The notes beneath the pieces are model-generated. The model was given only the letters and a program-made list of their open reading frames with translations, did no database searches and was not told the origin of the DNA. This document shows, piece by piece, positions 1 through 5,864 of a DNA stretch of 6,852 nucleotides. Positions within the stretch are counted from its first letter, which is position 1; each line of letters opens with the position of its first letter. The DNA comes from an uncultured Rickettsiales bacterium (GTDB taxonomy: Bacteria; Pseudomonadota; Alphaproteobacteria; Rickettsiales; UBA1997): assembly GCA_937927795.1 (NCBI GenBank), contig CALBSF010000197.1, positions 1-6,852 on the forward strand, in the 5' to 3' direction. A program made the translations under genes and the position numbers.

Positions 1-2
1 AA

Positions 3-31
3 GGGATCTCTCGCTTACGCTTAAGATGACA
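3..31. repeat. Possible degenerate copy of a dispersed palindromic repeat
   Basis: The stretch has the layout GGAT...CGCTTACGCT...AGATGACA. It resembles each arm of the large inverted repeat at 2090-2168 (GGAT...CGCTTCGCT...CAATGAC), with 15 of 27 positions identical in an ungapped hand alignment and more if one gap is allowed. Its ends (ATCT and AGAT) can pair, with mismatches, to form an imperfect hairpin. I infer a decayed or divergent single unit of the same type of small palindromic repeat. The window begins inside it or just before it, so its full extent is unknown. Confidence 0.35.
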
Positions 32-81
32 GTTTGGATTGATAAATTACAAAAAAATATTCCTTTATTTTTAATTAAAAA

Positions 82-657
82 ATGATTCTACTAATCGATA
101 ATTACGACAGCTTTACTTACAACCTTTATCACTATCTGATTCAAGCTGGCGCTAATGAAGTTTTAGTTAAAAGAAATGATGAAATTACTATTGATGAAAT
201 TAAAAAATTAAATCCAAAAGGGATCGTTTTATCCCCTGGCCCTTGCAGCCCAAATGAAGCGGGTATTTGCTTGCAAGTAATCGAAAAATTAAAAGGAATT
301 TATCCAATTTTTGGCGTGTGTTTGGGTCATCAAGCAATCGGTCAGGCTTTTGGTGGCAATGTTGTAAAAACCCACCCGATGCATGGAAAAATTAGTGAAA
401 TTTATCATGAAAAAAAACCACTTTTTCAAAATATCCCCTCACCTTTTAAAGCAACTCGCTATCATTCTTTAATTATTGAAAAAGAAACTTGTCCAAGCGA
501 TTTAGAAATTACCGCTCAAACTAAAGATGGAATTATTATGGGAGTTACTCATAAAAAATATAAAATTTTTGGTGTGCAATTTCATCCTGAATCTATTGCT
601 TCTGAACATGGTCATCAAATTTTTAGAAACTTTTTAGAAAGCCTTACAAATAAATAA
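82..657 (+). CDS. trpG/pabA: Glutamine amidotransferase subunit of anthranilate / aminodeoxychorismate synthase (TrpG/PabA family)
   Basis: This is a class I (triad) glutamine amidotransferase that releases ammonia from glutamine. It passes the ammonia to a chorismate-binding partner (TrpE or PabB) to make anthranilate for tryptophan or 4-amino-4-deoxychorismate for folate. The 191 residues match the usual length of a free-standing subunit. Seen in the protein: the family N-terminus ILLIDNYDSFTYNL, the oxyanion motif SPGPCSPNEAG (51-61), the nucleophile elbow GVCLGHQ with Cys80, RYHSL (126-130), and VQFHPES with His168 and Glu170 completing the triad. The active site is therefore intact. The ATG at 82 starts exactly at the conserved N-terminus; no Shine-Dalgarno sequence is visible before it, only A/T-rich DNA. 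A TTGATA at 39-44 could be a -35 element, but I see no well-spaced -10. No partner gene (trpE or pabB) lies nearby, so TrpG and PabA cannot be told apart; folate use seems likelier in a reduced genome, but that is inference. Its 3' end overlaps the convergent symporter gene by 43 bp. Confidence 0.93.
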   Translation: MILLIDNYDSFTYNLYHYLIQAGANEVLVKRNDEITIDEIKKLNPKGIVLSPGPCSPNEAGICLQVIEKLKGIYPIFGVCLGHQAIGQAFGGNVVKTHPMHGKISEIYHEKKPLFQNIPSPFKATRYHSLIIEKETCPSDLEITAQTKDGIIMGVTHKKYKIFGVQFHPESIASEHGHQIFRNFLESLTNK

Positions 658-2021
658 GGCAAAACTCCTGCAATTATTGCTGGCGCAGCGTCATACATCA
701 TCGATTCTAACTCAAAATATCGCCATAGCAACATTACCACAAATCCTGTAAACATCATAGTTAAAACAAGTTTTTGCGACATTTTTCCACCAAAAGCATA
801 AACTAATATTACCGGTGAAAATGAACAAGCCAGCGCAAGCCATCCTAAATTTGCTAAATAAAAAACACTTTCGCTATTAGTAACTGCAATTATGGTAGCA
901 AAAATTGTTACGACAACTGTGGTAAATTTTACAAAAATATAGCTCTTTTTTTCTTTAAATAAATCATTGGTAATTGCCGCCGAACAACTTAAAAGCTGGG
1001 AATCTGCAGTTGACATTGTTGAAGAAAAAATTCCCGCCAAAATAAATCCAATCAAAACATCTGGTAAAATTTGCTGAGATAAAACTGGCAGCGCCAATTC
1101 AGGATCAAACCCGCTTTCAATTGGAATTAATAAGCGGCAAATAAGCCCGGTTGCAATGGTTAAAGCAAAAAATATGATATACCAGCTGTAATAATAAATA
1201 CGAATTTTACTTACATCTTCAGCTCTTCTTAAGGCCATAAAGCTAGTCATGATATGTGGCTGACCAATAATTCCAAAACCATCAAAAAACCATCCAATTA
1301 AAAATAAAATAAAACCAATTGATGTATTAAAAAATAAATCACTTGGAAGCATACTAACATAAGATGGAGAAACATTTTTTAATCCAGTTACAAAAGCGTC
1401 AATTCCACCAACTTCTTTTAAAGCACTAAAAAATAATACCGCCATTGAAGCAATCATAATAAATGATTGAACAGTGTTAATCCAAATTGAAGCTCTGATG
1501 CCGCCAAGAAAACAATAAAATAAAACTATTACCGCACCAATGATTGCGCCAAAACTAAGATCCCAGCCAAATAAAGCATATAAGGCTTTTCCACCAGCTC
1601 TAAGCTGAGCCGCAGCATAAACGCCAAGAAAAATTACAATTAAAATCGCGCTAATCGTTCTAACTATTGGATAATTAACTCCATTCCATTTGCTAATTGC
1701 TTCAGAAAAACTTAAAGAACTTGATTTTGCTGCAGCAACTCGCAATTTTTTATGCACAAAAAGTGACGCACAAAAATCTCCTAAAATTGCCAAAATCATA
1801 ATCCAAAATGCTGAGATTCCTTTAAGATAAGAATAGCCAATCATGCCGATAAACATGTAGCCGCTATTGTTGGTTGCAACCGCAGCCAGAGCAATCATCC
1901 ATGGTTTTTGAGTGTGACTTGCTAAAAAATAATCCGAAACAGTTTTGCGGTTTTTTAATGTCGAAAAAATTCCAATTAGGATGAATAGAAGTAGGAAAGA
2001 AAAGAAGCTTAAAAAAATCAT
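615..2021 (-). CDS. Sodium:solute symporter, SSS family (PutP-like)
   Basis: This is an inner-membrane secondary transporter of the solute:sodium symporter family, 468 residues (E. coli PutP is about 500). I count about 13 hydrophobic segments, the family norm, starting at residues 3-20 and 41-62 and ending at about 444-459. PutP-like blocks are seen in order: YFLASHTQKPW...ATNNSGY (31-55), GGIRASIWINTVQS (173-186), GWFFDGFGIIGQPHI (243-257) and GIFSSTMSTADSQLLSCSAAIT (330-351). Ser337 and Thr338 align with the sodium-site residues S340/T341 of PutP, and Ser53 with S57. Asn51 stands where PutP has the functionally important D55. The LeuT-like Na2 site looks largely kept, so sodium-coupled uptake is likely. 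Proline or another amino or organic acid is a plausible substrate, but the substrate cannot be read from sequence. The ATG at 2021 opens the first membrane helix; no Shine-Dalgarno is apparent. The last 13 codons and the stop lie antisense to the end of the amidotransferase gene. A tandem 19-bp repeat lies just upstream. Confidence 0.9.
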   Translation of the reverse strand: MIFLSFFSFLLLFILIGIFSTLKNRKTVSDYFLASHTQKPWMIALAAVATNNSGYMFIGMIGYSYLKGISAFWIMILAILGDFCASLFVHKKLRVAAAKSSSLSFSEAISKWNGVNYPIVRTISAILIVIFLGVYAAAQLRAGGKALYALFGWDLSFGAIIGAVIVLFYCFLGGIRASIWINTVQSFIMIASMAVLFFSALKEVGGIDAFVTGLKNVSPSYVSMLPSDLFFNTSIGFILFLIGWFFDGFGIIGQPHIMTSFMALRRAEDVSKIRIYYYSWYIIFFALTIATGLICRLLIPIESGFDPELALPVLSQQILPDVLIGFILAGIFSSTMSTADSQLLSCSAAITNDLFKEKKSYIFVKFTTVVVTIFATIIAVTNSESVFYLANLGWLALACSFSPVILVYAFGGKMSQKLVLTMMFTGFVVMLLWRYFELESMMYDAAPAIIAGVLPYLFVRLSKKFLKI

Positions 2022-2043
2022 GCGTTATAAAATGAAGAACTAT

Positions 2044-2081
2044 TGATTGTTTAGAAATCTTATGATTATTTAGAAGTCTTA
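2044..2081. repeat. Tandem 19-bp direct repeat upstream of the symporter gene
   Basis: Two adjacent units, TGATTGTTTAGAAATCTTA (2044-2062) and TGATTATTTAGAAGTCTTA (2063-2081), match at 17 of 19 positions with no gap between them. They lie 23 to 60 bp upstream of the symporter start codon, where a promoter or operator would be expected for that minus-strand gene. A pair of regulator-binding sites is possible. A simple slippage duplication in A/T-rich DNA is the alternative. I find no convincing -35/-10 pair in the same stretch. Confidence 0.7.
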
Positions 2082-2089
2082 TTTTTTTC

Positions 2090-2168
2090 TGGATTGCCAC
2101 GCTTCGCTCGCAATGACGAAGACTCAAAACCCCAAGCTTCGTCATTGCGAGCGAAGCGTGGCAATCCA
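2090..2168. repeat. Perfect 32-bp inverted repeat (palindromic dispersed element)
   Basis: The arms 2090-2121 and 2137-2168 are exact reverse complements over 32 bp and flank a 15-nt spacer (2122-2136). Each arm is itself partly palindromic (ATTGC...GCAAT), so the element looks like two copies of a small unit placed head to head. The core TCATTGCGAGCGAAGCG is, from general knowledge, a common dispersed palindromic repeat type in many bacterial genomes, and it is more G+C-rich than its surroundings. It sits between the 3' end of clpB and the 5' end of the symporter gene, both on the minus strand. Transcribed, it would give a very stable hairpin. It lacks a U-tract on the minus strand (the DNA beyond it reads as A's), so it is not a classic intrinsic terminator, though it could shield mRNA ends. 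The rest of the gap, 2169-2250, holds only a weak TATAC/GTATA hairpin (2176-2192) and an A-run. Confidence 0.92.
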
Positions 2169-2250
2169 TTTTACCTATACATTTTGCGTATAAACTAAAT
2201 ATACTCTCCACCTTTTTAAACGCCAATTAAAAAAAAATTTATTAAGAAAA

Positions 2251-4827
2251 TTATCCAAACACCAACGCCTCATTTTCAACTCCAACTTTCACATTTTGTC
2301 CTTCAGCAATTTGACCGCGTAATATTTTTTCTGCTAAAATATTTTCTAATTCTTTTTGGATCAAGCGTTTTAGAGGCCTTGCGCCATATAAAGAATCGTA
2401 GCCTTTGCTTGCTAAATAATGTTGCGCGGCTTTATCTAATTCGATTTTTATATTTTTTAGCAACAATCTTTTTGCAAGTCTTGCAAATTGAACTTTTACA
2501 ATATCTTCCATATTTTCTCTAGAAAGTTTGTTGAAAATAATAATTTCATCCAAACGATTTAAAAACTCTGGTCTAAAATGCGAGCGCACCAATTCCATTA
2601 CTTTTTCATCGGCTTGTTTTTTATTTTCTTTAACATTTTCATCATCTTCATCAATATTTAAAAATTGCGATCCCAAATTTGAGGTTAAGATAATTATTGT
2701 ATTAGTAAAATTAACTACATGACCCTGCGAATCAGTTAATCTGCCGTCATCTAAAACTTGCAATAAAACATTAAATACATCTTGATGCGCTTTTTCAACT
2801 TCGTCAAATAAAATTACTTGATATGGTCTGCGCCTTACAGCCTCAGTTAACACGCCGCCTTGCTCAAAACCAACATATCCCGGAGGAGCGCCAATTAATC
2901 TTGCAACCGCGTGCTTTTCCATAAATTCACTCATGTCAATTCTAAGCATCGCAGTTTCATCGTCAAAAATAAATTCCGCTAAAGCTTTACAAGCTTCGGT
3001 TTTTCCAACTCCAGTTGGTCCTAAAAATAAAAATGATCCTATTGGCCTGTTGGAATCTTGCAAACCTGCCCTTGCCCTTCTAACCGCATTTGAAATTGCA
3101 ATTAAAGCTGTATCTTGTCCAACAACTCTTTGACGAAGCAAATCTTCCATCCTTAATAACTTTTCTTTTTCGCCAGATAAAAGTTTATCAAGAGGAATTC
3201 CCGTAACTTTAGAAATAATTGCCGCGATATCATCTTCGCCAACCGCTTGACGAGTCATCGAATGAGAAACCGCTCCTTCCAACCCAGAAAGTTCTTTTTG
3301 CATTTCAGGAATTGCCCCATAAGTTAATTCTCCGGCCTTAGCTAAATTTCCTTCGCGCTGCGCTTTTTCTAATTCAAATTTTGCTTGATCAATTTTTCCT
3401 TTTAATTCATTGATTTTATTTAATTTCATTTTTTCGGCTTGCCATAAAGATGTAAGCTCTGCCGATTTTTTTTCTAAAATATTTAATTCTAAGTTTAAAT
3501 TTTCTAAACGCTTTTTTGAAACATTATCATCTTCTTTTTTCAAAGCTTCTGACTCAATTTTTAATTGAATAATTTTGCGATCCGCCTCATCTAAATCATT
3601 TGGCTTTGAATCAACTTCAATTTTAAGGGCGCTCGCCGCTTCATCAATTAAATCAATTGCTTTATCTGGTAAGAATCGATCAGAAATATAGCGATTAGAA
3701 AGAGTCGCCGCCGCAACTAAAGCTGAATCTTTAATTTTAATTCCATGATGAACTTCATATTTTTCTTTGATTCCGCGCAAAATTGAAATTGTGTCTTCAA
3801 CGCTTGGCTCTTCAGTATAAACCGCTTGAAAACGCCTTGCCAGCGCCGCATCTTTTTCAATATATTTTCTATATTCATCTAAAGTTGTTGCCCCAACGCA
3901 GTGCAAAGTTCCTCTTGCAAGCGCTGGTTTTAAAAGGTTTGAAGCATCCATCGCTCCATCAGTTTTTCCTGCGCCAATTAATAAATGCAATTCATCAATA
4001 AATAAAATTACATCATCATTATTTTCAATTTCATTTAAAACCGCTTTTAATCTTTCTTCAAACTCACCGCGATATTTCGCGCCCGCAATTAAAGCACCCA
4101 TATCAAGCGACATTAATTTTTTTCCTTTTAAACCTTCCGGCACATCACCATTAACAATTCTTTGTGCTAAACCTTCAACAATAGCGGTTTTACCAACTCC
4201 AGGTTCGCCAATTAAAACTGGATTATTTTTAGTTCTGCGAGACAAAACCTGCATCGCTCTTCTAATTTCTTCATCGCGACCAATCACTGGATCGATTTTT
4301 CCTTCACGCGCTTTTTTGGTTAAATCTTGCGAATATTTATTTAAAGCTTGATATGTACTTTCAGATGAGGCTGAGTCAGCTTTTTTTCCGGCGCGAATTT
4401 TTTTAATCGCATCGCGAAGCGCATTAACAGTAACTCCCGCTAATTTTAGAATTTGCGCTGCCTCGTTTTTATCGTCTTCTAAAATTGCCTGCAATAATCT
4501 TTCAACTGTAATAAATTGATCAGAATTTTGATCAGAAATTTTTTCTGCTAAAAGAAAAATTCTCGCTAATTCTTGCGACATTGACAAACTAGATCCATCG
4601 CCCTCAACCACTGGAATTTTCGTCAAAGATCTTGATATTTCAGCTTTCAAAATCTCAATATTTCCATCAGAAAAACTAACTAATTTTTGCACCAAGCCTT
4701 CGTTGTCATCAATCATTGCGGCAAGCAAATGCTGCGGTAAAAATTTTTGATGACCACTGCCAAGCGCCAAGGTTTGCGCGGCTTGAAGCAGGCTTTGAGT
4801 TTTTTGAGTATAACGCTCGATATTCAT
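2251..4827 (-). CDS. clpB: ATP-dependent disaggregase ClpB (Hsp100)
   Basis: ClpB is a cytoplasmic AAA+ hexamer that pulls polypeptides out of aggregates, working with DnaK/DnaJ/GrpE, and is central to recovery from heat. The 858 residues match the E. coli protein (857). Domains in order: N-domain with two Clp repeats (1 to about 145); first AAA+ module with Walker A GEPGVGKT (207-214), pore loop KYRG (251-254), Walker B ILFIDE (Asp278, Glu279) and arginine fingers Arg331/Arg332; the coiled-coil middle domain (about 410-520), which marks ClpB rather than ClpA; second AAA+ module with Walker A GPTGVGKT (603-610), pore loop GYVG (Tyr651), Walker B VILFDE (Asp675, Glu676), arginine finger Arg758 in FRPEFLNR and sensor-2 GARPLKR (815-821). 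All catalytic residues are present. There is no ClpP-binding loop of the ClpA/ClpX kind to suggest a protease partner. The ATG at 4827 fits the family N-terminus (MNIERYTQKTQ). A heat-shock-type promoter lies 40 to 67 bp upstream; no Shine-Dalgarno is seen. Confidence 0.98.
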   Translation of the reverse strand: MNIERYTQKTQSLLQAAQTLALGSGHQKFLPQHLLAAMIDDNEGLVQKLVSFSDGNIEILKAEISRSLTKIPVVEGDGSSLSMSQELARIFLLAEKISDQNSDQFITVERLLQAILEDDKNEAAQILKLAGVTVNALRDAIKKIRAGKKADSASSESTYQALNKYSQDLTKKAREGKIDPVIGRDEEIRRAMQVLSRRTKNNPVLIGEPGVGKTAIVEGLAQRIVNGDVPEGLKGKKLMSLDMGALIAGAKYRGEFEERLKAVLNEIENNDDVILFIDELHLLIGAGKTDGAMDASNLLKPALARGTLHCVGATTLDEYRKYIEKDAALARRFQAVYTEEPSVEDTISILRGIKEKYEVHHGIKIKDSALVAAATLSNRYISDRFLPDKAIDLIDEAASALKIEVDSKPNDLDEADRKIIQLKIESEALKKEDDNVSKKRLENLNLELNILEKKSAELTSLWQAEKMKLNKINELKGKIDQAKFELEKAQREGNLAKAGELTYGAIPEMQKELSGLEGAVSHSMTRQAVGEDDIAAIISKVTGIPLDKLLSGEKEKLLRMEDLLRQRVVGQDTALIAISNAVRRARAGLQDSNRPIGSFLFLGPTGVGKTEACKALAEFIFDDETAMLRIDMSEFMEKHAVARLIGAPPGYVGFEQGGVLTEAVRRRPYQVILFDEVEKAHQDVFNVLLQVLDDGRLTDSQGHVVNFTNTIIILTSNLGSQFLNIDEDDENVKENKKQADEKVMELVRSHFRPEFLNRLDEIIIFNKLSRENMEDIVKVQFARLAKRLLLKNIKIELDKAAQHYLASKGYDSLYGARPLKRLIQKELENILAEKILRGQIAEGQNVKVGVENEALVFG

Positions 4828-4843
4828 AGAAATTTTATTTTAT

Positions 4844-4871
4844 TTGATTTAGAGTGACCTTTATATAAATA
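4844..4871 (+). promoter_or_regulatory. Weak candidate promoter for the prepilin pair
   Basis: TTGATT (4844-4849) is followed after 16 nt by TAAATA (4866-4871); TATAAA at 4864-4869 is an alternative -10 but with a short spacing. The match is modest and A/T-rich DNA yields such pairs by chance. The 77-bp spacer is the only place for a promoter of the plus-strand gene pair unless it starts inside clpB. Confidence 0.22.
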
Positions 4872-4894
4872 ATCATTAACCCCAATTTTTCAAG
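4867..4894 (-). promoter_or_regulatory. Putative sigma-32 (RpoH) heat-shock promoter of clpB
   Basis: Read on the minus strand, CTTG (4894-4891, extended as CTTGAAA) is followed after exactly 17 nt by ATTATTT (4873-4867). This fits the alphaproteobacterial RpoH pattern CTTG-N17-CYTATNT at every defined position except the first C of the -10. Transcription would start near 4860, giving a leader of about 33 nt. A vegetative promoter (TTGAAA at 4893-4888 with TTTATA or TATATA downstream) overlaps it, so both sigma factors may read it. The position directly ahead of clpB, a standard RpoH target, supports the call. Confidence 0.65.
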
Positions 4895-4895
4895 G
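4892..4895 (+). promoter_or_regulatory. Ribosome binding site of the first prepilin gene
   Basis: AAGG lies 9 nt before the ATG at 4905 and is the only Shine-Dalgarno-like sequence upstream of any gene in this window. It supports that start codon. The same bases are, on the other strand, part of the CTTG -35 element of the clpB heat-shock promoter. Confidence 0.5.
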
Positions 4896-4904
4896 TTACA
4901 TTAA

Positions 4905-5864
4905 ATGACAAAAAAAATTTCTTCGGCATTTTCTCTGGTTGAAATATCAATCGTGGTTTTAATTATTGGAATAATAGCTGCTGGAATTTCAAGCGGCGCA
5001 GGAATGATGTATGACTACAACTTGAAGACCGCCAGAGCACTTTCGAAATCTTCAGAAGTTACATTATATCCTGGATTAGTTTTGTGGCTAGATGCTACGG
5101 CTGAAAATTCTGTAACCAACGCTTCTGATTCTTATAAAGTTGAAAATGGTAACACAATTAAAACTTGGATCGATCAAAATCAACAATCAGTTCAAAATAA
5201 TCGTTTTATTTTTACTGAAAAAGCATCCTCAGAAGGTCCGATATTTTTAGAAAAAGGAATAAATAATTTACCAACTCTATATTTTAACTTTGTCGCCGGA
5301 GGCACGGTAACTGGCGATGGCTTGTTTACCCCATATTCACAGCAACTCAATCCATCAGAATTTACAATTTTTGTTGTAACTTTAGCAAATGAAAATACTG
5401 CCAATTGGGAAACTATTTTCATGAGTAGAGACAATAATTCCTCATCAACATGGAGGGGATTTAATTTATACAAAAAAAACGATGAAACAAAATTTACATT
5501 TTGGACCGGAACTGGTGCTTTATGGACCACGACCACAGATACCACAACATTTTCTTTTAACACGCCCTACATTCTAACAAGCGTTAGAACCGGAGTAACT
5601 TCAAGCGACAATTCAATTTTATATCGCAATGGCACTCAAACCGCAATTAGCACAGGAGCGGTATTCGCTCCCAACAACTCATCTTCAGAACCGAGTGCAC
5701 AATTTTATCTAGGTTATTACCCTGGAATAGGTGCTTCTGCGCAAGGATATTACTATGACGGCAACATCTCAGAAGTAATAATGTATAACCGCGCCCTAAA
5801 AGATCACGAAAGAAAATCAATTGAAAGATACTTGTCTCAAAAATATAAAATAAATTTAAGCTAA
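4905..5864 (+). CDS. Type IV prepilin-like protein with a LamG/concanavalin A-like jellyroll head (paralogue 1)
   Basis: The 319-residue protein starts with a type III signal (prepilin) sequence: a short basic leader, predicted prepilin-peptidase cleavage Ala8|Phe9, Glu13 as the conserved Glu at mature position 5, and a hydrophobic helix to about residue 32. LKTARALSKSS (40-50) continues the helix. From GLVLWLDATAEN (57-68) it turns into a domain of about 250 residues with hallmarks of LamG-like jellyrolls: NNLPTLYFN (120-128), FTIFVV (153-158), ILYRNGTQ (238-245), and a closing block DGNISEVIMYNRAL...RKSIERYLSQKYKI (285-317). A Thr-rich tract lies at 208-216. There are no cysteines. It should be an inner-membrane prepilin processed into a pilus or pseudopilus, with the beta-sandwich exposed; binding sugar or protein is plausible but unproven. 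The processing and assembly genes are not in the window. It ends in TAATG, shared with the next gene, its clear paralogue. I am sure of the architecture, unsure of the function. Confidence 0.85.
   Translation: MTKKISSAFSLVEISIVVLIIGIIAAGISSGAGMMYDYNLKTARALSKSSEVTLYPGLVLWLDATAENSVTNASDSYKVENGNTIKTWIDQNQQSVQNNRFIFTEKASSEGPIFLEKGINNLPTLYFNFVAGGTVTGDGLFTPYSQQLNPSEFTIFVVTLANENTANWETIFMSRDNNSSSTWRGFNLYKKNDETKFTFWTGTGALWTTTTDTTTFSFNTPYILTSVRTGVTSSDNSILYRNGTQTAISTGAVFAPNNSSSEPSAQFYLGYYPGIGASAQGYYYDGNISEVIMYNRALKDHERKSIERYLSQKYKINLS

Noticed and set aside
2090..2168. Intrinsic terminator for clpB at the large inverted repeat
   Set aside because: The stem is strong but the minus strand after it reads as A-rich, without a U-tract, and the stem is far longer than typical terminators. 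It fits a dispersed repeat better.
2044..2168. CRISPR-like array
   Set aside because: There are only two abutting 19-bp units without spacers and one inverted repeat; no repeat-spacer periodicity and no cas genes.
2176..2192. TATAC/GTATA hairpin
   Set aside because: Five A/T-rich pairs with a 7-nt loop are within chance expectation and no neighbouring signal gives it a role.
1864..2226. Minus-strand open frame of 120 codons spanning the inverted repeat and the symporter N-terminus
   Set aside because: It reads through both arms of the palindrome (giving the usual spurious 'HCERSVAIQ' type of peptide) and then runs out of frame over the start of the symporter gene. No family match and no ribosome binding site.
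2229..2250. T-run on the minus strand just after the clpB stop as a terminator
   Set aside because: Nine T's follow at about 14 nt, but no G+C-containing stem precedes them; homopolymer runs are common in this A/T-rich DNA.
2528..4001. Three short plus-strand open frames (2528-2722, 2933-3133, 3783-4001) inside clpB
   Set aside because: They lie antisense to conserved ClpB coding sequence, have no recognisable motifs or ribosome binding sites, and are expected by chance.
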